Assembly (NCBI GenBank): GCA_964547415.1
Contig: CAZJNX010000026.1
Location: forward strand, 1-28,416
Origin: CAZJNX01 sp964547415
GTDB lineage: Bacteria > Pseudomonadota > Alphaproteobacteria > Rhizobiales > Amorphaceae
Length of the DNA: 28,416 nucleotides
Direction: 5' to 3'
The notes under the pieces are model-generated. The model was not told the origin of the DNA. It saw only the letters and a list, made by a program, of their open reading frames with translations, and searched no databases. A program made the position numbers and the translations under genes. Within the stretch, counting starts at the first letter, position 1, and every line of letters starts with the position of its first letter. Positions 8,109 to 15,259 of the stretch are shown here, one piece after another.

Positions 8109-9880
8109 CGGGCGAGCAGGCGGGCCTCTTCGCCCTCTTCGCGGCGCTCCTCGTCCTCCTCGTGTGGGGGCGGATCCGCTACGACCTCACGGCCTTCGCC
8201 GCCCTCGTCGTCGCCGTCCTCGCGGGGCTCGTGCCCGGGGAGACGGCGTTCTCCGGCTTCGGCCACCCCGCCGTCGTCATCATCGCCCTCGTGCTGATCG
8301 TCAGCCGTGGCCTCGCCAACTCCGGCGCCATCGAGCGGGCGGCCGCCGCGCTCCTGTCGCCCGAGCGGCCCGTCCCGCTCCACGTCGGCGTGATGGCGAC
8401 GACGGGCGCCCTCCTGTCGGCGGTCGTCAACAACGTGGCCGCGCTCGCCCTCCTGATGCCGCTGGACGCGGAGGCGGCGCAGAAGGCCGGCCGGCCCGTG
8501 GGCCGCTCGCTCATGGCCCTGTCCTTCGCGACCATCCTCGGCGGCATGATCACCCTCATCGGTACGCCGCCCAACATCGTCGTCGCCCAGTACCGGGAGG
8601 AGACCTTCGGCGCCCCGTTCGCCATGTTCGACTTCGCGCCCGTCGGCGGCGTGGTCGCCTTCGTCGGCATTTTGTTCGTGGCGACGGTGGGCTGGCGCCT
8701 CCTGCCCGCCCGCACCGGTGCGGGGGACATGCGCTCGCAGGTGGAGGGCGAGGCCTACGTCGCCGAGCTCGAGGTGGGCGACACGGACGGGGACGCGGTG
8801 CGCCTCGCCGACCTCGCCCCCCTCGCCGACGAGCTCGACCTCAACCTCATCGGCCTCGCCCGCGGCGGGCGGCGGCTCGCCGGCATCTCCCGCTTCCAGG
8901 CGGTGGAGGTGGGCGACGTCGTCGTGGTGGAGGGGGACCCGAAGGCGATCGAGGCCTTCATGGGAAAGGCCGGCGTGGCCTTCGCGGGGGTCGCCGAGCA
9001 CGAGGTCGGCCTTACCGGCGGCGGGCTGGAACTCATGGAGGCGATCGTGCCGGACGGGGCGCGGATCGCGGGGCGGAGCGCCGCCGGCACGGGCCTCCTC
9101 TCCCGCGAGGGCGTCGCGCTCCTCGGCGTCGCGCGGGCGGGCCAGCGCTTCCGGGAGCGGGTGCGCACGCTGACCCTGCGGCCGGGGGACGTCCTCCTCC
9201 TCCTCGGCACGGCCGACCGGCTCGAGGCGGCTTCCGCCCGCCTCGGCGTCCTGCCGCTGGAGGGCCGTCGGACCGGCATGGTCCAGCGCGACAAGGCGGC
9301 CCTCGCCATCGCCGTCTTCGCCCTCGCGATCGCGGCGGCGGTGGCGGGCCTCGCCTCCCTGCCGGTCGCGCTCGCCGCCTGCGTGGCGGTCTACGCGGCC
9401 ATCGGGCTCGTCGGCGGGAGCGAGGTCTACGAGGCGGTGGAATGGAAGGTGATCGTGCTCCTCGCCTCGCTCATCCCCCTCGGGCAGGCGCTCGAGGCCT
9501 CGGGCGGGGCGGGGCTGATCGCGGGCACCATCGTCGGCGCGACCGAGGGGATGCCGGCCTGGGCCGTCCTCCTCGCCCTCATGGTCGTGACCATGACCCT
9601 GTCCGACTTCCTCAACAACGTGGCGACCGCCCTCCTCGCCGCGCCCGTGGCGGTGGAGATCGCGGGGGCGCTCTCGGTCGATCCCGACCCGTTCCTGATG
9701 GGCGTCGCGGTCGCGGCGTCCTGCGCGTTCCTCACCCCCGTCGGGCACAAGAACAACACGATCATCATGGGCCCGGGCGGCTACCGGTTCGCCGACTACT
9801 GGCGCATGGGCCTGCCGCTCGAACTCCTCGTCCTCGCCGTGGCGGTGCCGGCGATCCTCATCGTGTGGCCCCTGGGCTGA
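8105..9880 (+). CDS. SLC13/DASS-type anion permease with two RCK_C domains
   Basis: A 591-residue integral membrane transporter. Two hydrophobic halves carry the family's repeated hairpin signatures: Asn-Asn-Val-Ala-Ala-Leu and Gly-Thr-Pro-Pro-Asn-Ile in the first half, Asn-Asn-Val-Ala-Thr-Ala and Thr-Pro-Val-Gly-His-Lys-Asn-Asn in the second. Between them, about residues 220-390, lie two soluble TrkA-C/RCK_C-like domains, shown by the phrases Gly-Asp-Val-Val-Val-Val-Glu-Gly-Asp and Gly-Asp-Val-Leu-Leu-Leu-Leu-Gly. Proteins with this architecture transport dicarboxylates, sulfate or other anions; the substrate cannot be read here. The ATG at 8105 overlaps the hydrolase stop by four bases. The open frame extends further upstream but only as a shadow of the hydrolase. 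Confidence 0.92.
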   Translation: MTGEQAGLFALFAALLVLLVWGRIRYDLTAFAALVVAVLAGLVPGETAFSGFGHPAVVIIALVLIVSRGLANSGAIERAAAALLSPERPVPLHVGVMATTGALLSAVVNNVAALALLMPLDAEAAQKAGRPVGRSLMALSFATILGGMITLIGTPPNIVVAQYREETFGAPFAMFDFAPVGGVVAFVGILFVATVGWRLLPARTGAGDMRSQVEGEAYVAELEVGDTDGDAVRLADLAPLADELDLNLIGLARGGRRLAGISRFQAVEVGDVVVVEGDPKAIEAFMGKAGVAFAGVAEHEVGLTGGGLELMEAIVPDGARIAGRSAAGTGLLSREGVALLGVARAGQRFRERVRTLTLRPGDVLLLLGTADRLEAASARLGVLPLEGRRTGMVQRDKAALAIAVFALAIAAAVAGLASLPVALAACVAVYAAIGLVGGSEVYEAVEWKVIVLLASLIPLGQALEASGGAGLIAGTIVGATEGMPAWAVLLALMVVTMTLSDFLNNVATALLAAPVAVEIAGALSVDPDPFLMGVAVAASCAFLTPVGHKNNTIIMGPGGYRFADYWRMGLPLELLVLAVAVPAILIVWPLG

Positions 9881-9904
9881 GGGGCCGCGGCGCGCCCGTC
9901 AGGC

Positions 9905-10185
9905 CGGCGCGCTGAGGAGCCGCCCGCGACGAAACCGACGCCCGCGAGGCCGCCGAACGAGGCCCACCCGGGCGCCTTCGCCACCCGGCCGAAGCGGCCG
10001 CCCCCCGTCGCGAGGACGGGGGGGAGCGGCAGGACGAGGGCGAGGCTCACGAACAGGGACACGCTCGCCGCCGTCGGCGGCTCGCCGGAGGTGCGCGCGA
10101 CCTCGGCGTTCACCACCGGCCGGGCGGCGAGCCGGAGGCCGATCGCGAAGGCGGCGAGGAGGAAGGGCAGTTTCGAGATGGCGGG
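9905..10185 (-). pseudogene. Fragment of a YdcZ/DUF606-type DMT transporter
   Basis: Read on the minus strand, about 90 residues match the N-terminal half of a DMT transporter of the DUF606 (YdcZ) type. They show a first helix (Leu-Pro-Phe-Leu-Leu-Ala-Ala-Phe-Ala-Ile), a loop with Val-Val-Asn-Ala-Glu-Val-Ala, a second helix around Ser-Leu-Phe-Val-Ser-Leu-Ala-Leu-Val-Leu, and a third segment with Gly-Trp-Ala-Ser-Phe-Gly-Gly-Leu-Ala-Gly-Val-Gly-Phe-Val-Ala-Gly-Gly. After that the frame runs into Arg/Pro-rich sequence over the permease's 3' end. No good start is present and the rest of the ~140-residue protein is missing. The family call rests on the helix pattern and motif order. Confidence 0.5.
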
Positions 10186-10359
10186 GGGCTCGTTTTCCTC
10201 CGTCGGTAGCGGGGTGCCGGTGCCGCCAGCCGCCGCCCGCGCGGCCGGACGGGCGGTCGCGGCGCCCGGCCGTGGGCATCGCTCGTCCCGCGGTCGCGGC
10301 GGCTGTCATGGATGGCGGGGCTCGCGCGGGGGGGCGGTGGCCGGACGCGGACGGGCGCC

Positions 10360-10729
10360 CGGCCGCCGGCACGAGGTCGTCCGCCGACAGGGCGTCGGCG
10401 TCGAGGAGCATGCGGAAGAAGGTGGAGGAGGCGGCGCCCCGGCCATGGGTGGCGAACGGACGGCCCGTCAGCCCGACGACGTCGATGACGCCGCTCCCCT
10501 CCGTCACCGCCACCTGGGTGACGGTGTCGTAAAGGCGGGCGAGGGCCTTCAGGTCGGCGAAGGTGACGGCAAACGGGTCGTCCCCGGCCGCGGCCATGAC
10601 GACCGTCGGCTTGAAGGTCATCCCGACGTCCACCTTGCCCGGACTCACCGGGATGATGGTGGAGTTGCCGCCGCCGGGCTCGGCGGCCGCGCTGATCCCG
10701 GCGTCGGACAGGGCCCGCGCGAGCGCGAC
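10360..10729 (-). pseudogene. Fragment of a TAXI-family TRAP transporter solute-binding protein
   Basis: About 120 residues on the minus strand match the ligand-binding lobe of TAXI-family TRAP periplasmic proteins. They include Ala-Leu-Ser-Asp-Ala-Gly, then Gly-Gly-Gly-Asn-Ser-Thr-Ile-Ile-Pro-Val and Gly-Lys-Val-Asp-Val-Gly-Met. Next come Leu-Lys-Ala-Leu-Ala-Arg-Leu-Tyr, and finally Leu-Thr-Gly-Arg-Pro-Phe-Ala-Thr-His-Gly-Arg-Gly-Ala-Ala-Ser-Ser and Leu-Ser-Ala-Asp-Asp-Leu. The signal peptide is missing and the frame degenerates after the last motif. No TRAP permease gene is present nearby. It abuts the MmgE/PrpD fragment in a different frame. Confidence 0.65.
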
Positions 10730-10733
10730 GCCG

Positions 10734-10955
10734 GGCGTTCGCCCGGAACGTGGCCATGAGATCCGCTTCCGACACCGCGCCCGACGGGCGCTCGCGGGAA
10801 AGCGTCCGCCCGCCCGCGAGCGCGAGACGGACCGTGCCGCGGAAGGCGCCCTCGGGCGGCGGCGCGTCGTCGGGGGCGCGGATGGCGGCGTCCGAGAGGC
10901 GCGCCGGGTCGAGACGGGCAGCGAGGGCGAGATGTCGCGCAACGGTCAACAGTTG
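10734..10955 (-). pseudogene. C-terminal fragment of an MmgE/PrpD family protein
   Basis: About 74 residues on the minus strand match the extreme C-terminal part of MmgE/PrpD proteins (2-methylcitrate dehydratase and relatives). They include Val-Arg-Leu-Ala-Leu-Ala-Gly-Gly-Arg-Thr-Leu, then Ser-Glu-Ala-Asp-Leu-Met-Ala-Thr-Phe-Arg-Ala-Asn-Ala. The last motif corresponds to the family's usual Leu-x-x-Lys-Phe-Arg-x-Asn-Ala. The catalytic N-terminal domain is absent, and the sequence passes straight into the TAXI fragment in another frame without a stop. This looks like a deletion join. The identification is from motif recall and is moderate. Confidence 0.5.
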
Positions 10956-10957
10956 AC
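10945..10957. repeat. GTCAAC-A-GTTGAC inverted repeat
   Basis: Perfect 6-base arms with a single central base, at the upstream end of the MmgE/PrpD fragment. It is AT-richer than its surroundings and could be a relic operator, but chance is also possible. Confidence 0.25.
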
Positions 10958-11271
10958 ATGAAGGCCTCGGCGCGCCGGTCGTGGTGCCACCGCTCGATCG
11001 CGGCCGAGAGCACGGAAGAGCCGTTTGAGTGGCGGGGCGGGCGGACGGCGGTCGATCGCCTTCGCGGATCGCCCGCCCGGCGCGGCGGCGAGGGAGGCGG
11101 GACGTCCCGTCCTCGCCCCCGGCGTCATCGTGCGCGGTCGCTCCACGACCCCATCCGTCCCGTCGGCGTGCCTCTTGCGCCGACCCGGGGGGCCGAGGTG
11201 CGGCGGCCCCGGAACGACGGCGAAAAGGGCTGGCCAGGATGTGAAGCGCGGGCCGCCCCCGCTGGACGGTC

Positions 11272-11289
11272 GCGGCCCGCGCGGGCCGC
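11272..11289. repeat. Perfect 18-bp GC palindrome
   Basis: GCGGCCCGC followed directly by its reverse complement. Its core, GCCCGCGCGGGC, is the same 12-base palindrome found at the ends of the MscS and YbdK genes. A related hairpin (CGGGCC-GAA-GGCCCG) follows at 11321-11335. Together they look like copies of a small dispersed palindromic element. Confidence 0.45.
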
Positions 11290-11337
11290 CATGGGATCAG
11301 GACCGGCGCCCGTGACGCCACGGGCCGAAGGCCCGCC

Positions 11338-11530
11338 GTGCCGCTCCTCGCCCGGGAAAGCTTTCGGGCCGTCCTGTACGCGCCCGACGCCACCTTCGCC
11401 CGCGGCGCCTTCGAGGCGCCGCGAGCGTCGGCTGGATCTTCCTCGGCTGGCGCACCGACCTCCTCGGCTACGCCCTCCTCTCCCTCTCGATCCGGCGCGG
11501 CCGACGCCGCTCACCCCTCGCCACCGGCGC
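11338..11530 (+). pseudogene. Frame-broken coding remnant, family not recognised
   Basis: From a GTG at 11338 about 27 codons almost all end in G or C (Leu-Leu-Ala-Arg-Glu-Ser-Phe-Arg-Ala-Val-Leu-Tyr). At about 11423 the coding-like signal jumps to another frame and gives a membrane-like segment (Val-Gly-Trp-Ile-Phe-Leu-Gly-Trp-Arg-Thr-Asp-Leu-Leu-Gly-Tyr-Ala-Leu-Leu) before fading. This is what a small gene broken by a one-base deletion would look like. I do not recognise the family. It converges on the asparaginase gene. Confidence 0.35.
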
Positions 11531-11608
11531 GAAGGCGCCCCGAGGGCACGGCGCCTGCCACCGCGCGAGCAAGCCGGGGCGGGTCCGCGAAAGGGGCGCG
11601 CCCGTCCC

Positions 11609-12601
11609 TCAGGCGGCGAGGACGGGCCGGATCTCGCCGACCGCCGTGCCGTTGAAGTCGCGTACCGGGCGGCGGGCGAGGGCCTCGAGCGCGCCCGCCG
11701 GATCGGGCAGGGCGCGGGCGGCGAGGGCCGCGACGAGCGCCTCCACGCCCCGGCCCGAACCGTCCTCGCCCTTCGCCGCGAGGGCGAGGCCCGTCTCCGG
11801 AAAGGCGGCGACGCACACCCCCTCCGCCCCGCGCTTCACATAGATCCGCCCGCCGCCGAGGGTCATGATCCGCGTGCAGAAGCCGCCCGTGCCCGCGACG
11901 TACCAGGGCTCGGCCATCGCCGCCTCCATCAGCCGCCGCGCCGCGCCCGCGCGCCCGGCCGACAGGCCCTTGCCGGTGGCGAGGCGCGCGAAGGCGAGGG
12001 CGAGCGCCCGGAGCGGGAGGGCAAAGGTGGGCGCGGAGCAACCGTCGGTGGCGAGGCGATCCTCGTCCAGCGGCGCGCCCGACAGCGTCGCGATCGTCTC
12101 GCGGACCGTCTCCTGGAGCGGATGGTCCGGGCGGAGGTAGCCCTCCACCGGCAGCCCCAGGTGGCGGGAGGCGGCGAGGAAGCTCGCGTGCTTGCCGGAG
12201 CAGTTGTTGTGGACGCGGCCGGGCGCCCCCTCCCGCGCCAGCACCTCGGCCGCCACCGGCACGTCCCGCGGCCAGTCGGGGCCGCAGCCGAGCGCCCCCT
12301 CGTCGAGCCCGGCGGCGGCGAGGAGCGCACGCACCGCCGCCACGTGCCCCGCCTCGCCCCGGTGGGAGGCGCCCGCCACCGCGAGCGCGGGCGAACCAAG
12401 GGACAGGGCATCCGCCGCCCCGCTCTCCACGAGCGGCAGCGCCTGCATCAGCTTCAGGGAGGAGCGGGCGAAGACGGGGTTTTCCACGTCTCCGCCCGCG
12501 GCGAGGAGGCGCCCGTCCGCGTCCACGAGCGCGTAGGCGCCCCGGTGGACGGACTCGACGCGTCCGCCCCGCGTCACCTCAGCGATCACGGGATTGGCCA
12601 T
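11609..12601 (-). CDS. Asparaginase II family protein (AnsA-II type)
   Basis: A 330-residue protein of the asparaginase family found first in Rhizobium etli (PF06089), unrelated to the E. coli AnsA/AnsB fold. It would hydrolyse L-asparagine to aspartate and ammonia. Recognisable features are Phe-Ala-Arg-Ser-Ser-Leu-Lys near residue 45, Gly-Ala-Ser-His near 79, Asn-Asn-Cys-Ser-Gly-Lys-His-Ala in the middle, Asp-Gly-Cys-Ser-Ala-Pro-Thr-Phe, and Gly-Thr-Gly-Gly-Phe-Cys-Thr in the C-terminal third. The ATG at 12601 is preceded by a clear GGAAGGAG ribosome binding site. The longer open frame upstream is antisense to the YbdK gene. No signal peptide is visible, so it should be cytoplasmic. It is divergent from the YbdK gene, with about 210 bases between starts. 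Confidence 0.92.
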   Translation of the reverse strand: MANPVIAEVTRGGRVESVHRGAYALVDADGRLLAAGGDVENPVFARSSLKLMQALPLVESGAADALSLGSPALAVAGASHRGEAGHVAAVRALLAAAGLDEGALGCGPDWPRDVPVAAEVLAREGAPGRVHNNCSGKHASFLAASRHLGLPVEGYLRPDHPLQETVRETIATLSGAPLDEDRLATDGCSAPTFALPLRALALAFARLATGKGLSAGRAGAARRLMEAAMAEPWYVAGTGGFCTRIMTLGGGRIYVKRGAEGVCVAAFPETGLALAAKGEDGSGRGVEALVAALAARALPDPAGALEALARRPVRDFNGTAVGEIRPVLAA

Positions 12602-12814
12602 GGCGCTCCTTCCGCTGTGCTGCCGCCCGTCACCTATGGCGGGACCGCCCGGCGCGAAAGCCCCGCTCCGGCGCACCGGTCCTGCGGCGGCAGCACGGGG
12701 CTTGCATGATGACGCCCGGCGGACGGGCATGGTAGCCTCCGCGGCCAGCGGCGGAGGCGTGCGGCGCCCGCCGGCGAGGCAGGGGCATGGACGGGGCGCG
12801 GCGGGGACGAGGCG

Positions 12815-13990
12815 TTGCACGAGGCGATCACGCTCGGTGTCGAGGAGGAGTATCTCCTCGTCGACCGCCACACCCGGGCCCTCGCAAGCCGGCCCCCCCG
12901 CGAGTTCATGGAGCGGTGCGTGGACGCCCTCGGCGAGCGGGTGTCGCCGGAATATCTCCAGAGCCAGGTGGAGATCGGGACCCGCGTTTGCGGCTCGGTC
13001 GCCGAGGTGCGGGCCGAACTCGCCGAATTGCGCGGGACCCTCTCGCAGATCGCGGCGGCCTTCGACCTCGCCATCTACGCCGCCTCCACCCACCCGTTCG
13101 GCAACTGGCACGAGGAGGCGCCGACGGACAAGGAGCGCTACGTCGTGCTGACGCGCGAGCACGCGGCCCTCGTGCGCCGCCTCCTCGTGTGCGGGATGCA
13201 CGTCCACGCGGGCGTTCCGGACGGGGACCGGCGCATCGACCTCATGAACCAGGTGAGCTACTTCCTGCCCCACTTCCTGGCGCTCACCACCTCCTCGCCC
13301 TTCTGGCAGGGGGAGGCGACGGGCCTCAAGGCGTACCGCCCCACCATCATGGGCGACCTGCCGCGCTCGGGCCTGCCCGAGCCCCTTGCCGGGGAGGAGG
13401 ACTGGGCGGCCCTGCAGCGGACCCTCGCGGGCGCGTTCGGCATCGACGACGGCTCCAAGATCTGGTGGGACGTGCGCCCGAGCGTGAATCACCCGACGCT
13501 CGAGATGCGGGCGTGCGACATGTGCACGCGCCTCGAGGACGCGGTGACGCTGGCCGCCCTCTACCAGGCGACGCTCGCCTCCCTGTCCACCCTGCGGGCG
13601 CGCAACCAGACCTGGCGGCACTACCGGCGCATCCTGATCGCCGAGAACAAGTGGCTCGCCCAGCGCGACGGGGTGGGCGCCGCCCTCGGCGACCTCGGGC
13701 GGGGCCGGCCGGTGCCCTTCGCCGACCTCGTGGAGGAGATCGTGGAGCTCGTGGGCGAGGCGGCCGACGCCCTCGGCTGCCGCGCGGAGGTGGAGCGGGC
13801 GCGGGCGATCGTCTCGGGCGGCACGAGCGCCGACGCCCAGCTCGACGTCTTCCGGGCGGCCCGGACGGCCGGCGCCGACGACCGGCAGGCCCAGTGCCGC
13901 GTGGTCGACTGGGTGGTGGAGACGACGCTCGAGGGAACGGCCGCGGCCGGTGGCGGCGTTTCGAGCTGCGAGGCGGCCCGCGCGGGCTGA
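12815..13990 (+). CDS. YbdK-type carboxylate-amine ligase (GCS2 family)
   Basis: A 391-residue ATP-dependent ligase of the glutamate-cysteine ligase type 2 family (YbdK). E. coli YbdK has weak glutamate-cysteine ligase activity; the true substrates are uncertain. The N-terminal Leu-Gly-Val-Glu-Glu-Glu-Tyr is the family's metal/ATP motif. It is followed by Gln-Ser-Gln-Val-Glu near residue 49, the His-Pro-Phe segment near 92, Gly-Met-His-Val-His near 127 and Trp-Trp-Asp-Val-Arg-Pro in the second half. No ATG fits; the TTG at 12815 places the conserved motif at residue 8 as expected and follows a GGGGACGAGG stretch. An ATG-started frame at 12787 is out of frame and gives Arg-rich nonsense. The last codons and stop lie in a repeated hairpin. 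Confidence 0.9.
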   Translation: MHEAITLGVEEEYLLVDRHTRALASRPPREFMERCVDALGERVSPEYLQSQVEIGTRVCGSVAEVRAELAELRGTLSQIAAAFDLAIYAASTHPFGNWHEEAPTDKERYVVLTREHAALVRRLLVCGMHVHAGVPDGDRRIDLMNQVSYFLPHFLALTTSSPFWQGEATGLKAYRPTIMGDLPRSGLPEPLAGEEDWAALQRTLAGAFGIDDGSKIWWDVRPSVNHPTLEMRACDMCTRLEDAVTLAALYQATLASLSTLRARNQTWRHYRRILIAENKWLAQRDGVGAALGDLGRGRPVPFADLVEEIVELVGEAADALGCRAEVERARAIVSGGTSADAQLDVFRAARTAGADDRQAQCRVVDWVVETTLEGTAAAGGGVSSCEAARAG

Positions 13991-13998
13991 CGGCCCGC
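13982..13998 (+). terminator. Hairpin with the YbdK stop codon in its loop
   Basis: GCGGGC at 13982-13987 pairs with GCCCGC at 13993-13998 around the loop TGACG, which contains the stop codon. It is nearly identical to the hairpin ending the MscS gene. It may act as a terminator or be a dispersed palindrome. Confidence 0.4.
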
Positions 13999-14091
13999 CC
14001 GGTGCGGCGCCGCCCGGCGCCGCCCGCTCCGCGTTGACGGACCGGGTCCCGCGCTCTAGCAGTCCCGGTCGAGGGATCGCGGAGGAGGCCC

Positions 14092-15237
14092 ATGGACTTT
14101 GCGCTGACGGAGGAGCAGGAGGCCTTCCGGGAGACCGCGCGGCAGTTCGCGGCCGAGCGGATGGAGCCCTTCGCGGCGGGCTGGGACGAGGGCTCGGTCT
14201 TTCCGGTCGACACGCTGCGGGAGGCCGCGGCGCTCGGCCTTGCCGGCATCTACGTGTCCCCGGACGTGGGCGGTTCGGGCCTCACCCGCCTCGACGCGGC
14301 GATCATCTTCGAGGAGCTCGCCAAGGGCTGCACCTCCACGGCCGCCTACATCTCGATCCACAACATGGCCGCCTGGATGATCGACGCGTTCGGCTCCGAC
14401 GAGCTGCGGCGCCGCTACGTCCCGGCCCTCGCCGCCATGGAGACCTTCGCGAGCTACTGCCTGACCGAGCCCGGCGCGGGTTCGGACGCCGCCTCCCTCA
14501 AGACCCGCGCCGTCCGGGAGGGGGACGACTACGTCCTCGACGGCGCCAAGGCCTTCATCTCCGGCGGCGGCGTCTCGGACGTCTACGTGGTCATGGCGCG
14601 CACGGGCGGCGAGGGGGCGAAGGGCATCTCCTGCTTCGTGGTGGAGAAGGACACGCCGGGCCTGTCCTTCGGCGCCCAGGAGAGGAAGCTCGGCTGGAAG
14701 AGCCAGCCGACCGCCATGGTCATGTTCGACAACTGCCGCGTGCCCGCCCGCAACCGGGTGGGCGACGAGGGCATGGGCTTTCGCATCGCCATGGCCGGGC
14801 TCGACGGCGGGCGCATCAACATCGGCGCCTGCTCCCTCGGCGCGGCTGAGGCGTGCCTCGACCGGTCGATCGCCTACACGCGCGAGCGCAGCCAGTTCGG
14901 GCAGGCGATCGCAGACTTCCAGGCCACCCAGTTCCGCCTCGCCGACATGGCGACGGAGCTGGAGGCGGCCCGCCTCCTCCTCCACAAGGCCGCCCTCCTC
15001 CTCGACCGGCGCGACCCGCAGGCGACGGCGACGGCGGCCATGGCCAAGCGCAAGGCGACGGACGTGGGCTTCGACGTCGTGAACGCCGCCCTCCAGCTCC
15101 ACGGCGGCTACGGCTACCTGCGCGACTACCCGATCGAGCGGTACCTGAGGGACGTGCGCGTCCACCAGATCCTCGAGGGCACCAACGAGATCATGCGCGT
15201 CATCGTGGCACGCCACCTCCTGCGCGCGGCGAACTGA
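14092..15237 (+). CDS. Acyl-CoA dehydrogenase, probably isobutyryl-CoA dehydrogenase
   Basis: A 381-residue FAD flavoenzyme of the acyl-CoA dehydrogenase family, the usual length. The middle shows Tyr-Cys-Leu-Thr-Glu-Pro-Gly-Ala-Gly-Ser-Asp (family signature 1, FAD contact). The C-terminal domain has the Gln-Leu-His-Gly-Gly-Tyr-Gly-Tyr signature and Gln-Ile-Leu-Glu-Gly-Thr-Asn-Glu, where Glu362 is the expected catalytic base. The N-terminal Met-Asp-Phe-Ala-Leu-Thr-Glu-Glu-Gln, overall similarity to ACAD8-type proteins and the neighbour gene point to isobutyryl-CoA oxidation in valine degradation. A GGAGGAGG ribosome binding site precedes the ATG. Specificity for isobutyryl-CoA is inferred mainly from the 22-base spacing to the hydrolase gene. 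Confidence 0.93.
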   Translation: MDFALTEEQEAFRETARQFAAERMEPFAAGWDEGSVFPVDTLREAAALGLAGIYVSPDVGGSGLTRLDAAIIFEELAKGCTSTAAYISIHNMAAWMIDAFGSDELRRRYVPALAAMETFASYCLTEPGAGSDAASLKTRAVREGDDYVLDGAKAFISGGGVSDVYVVMARTGGEGAKGISCFVVEKDTPGLSFGAQERKLGWKSQPTAMVMFDNCRVPARNRVGDEGMGFRIAMAGLDGGRINIGACSLGAAEACLDRSIAYTRERSQFGQAIADFQATQFRLADMATELEAARLLLHKAALLLDRRDPQATATAAMAKRKATDVGFDVVNAALQLHGGYGYLRDYPIERYLRDVRVHQILEGTNEIMRVIVARHLLRAAN

Positions 15238-15259
15238 CGGCTCACTGCGGGAGGACCCC

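Noticed and set aside
12787..14037. ATG-started frame overlapping the YbdK gene
   Set aside because: It is out of frame with the conserved ligase motifs and encodes Arg/Gly/Pro-rich sequence; the TTG start at 12815 gives the real protein.
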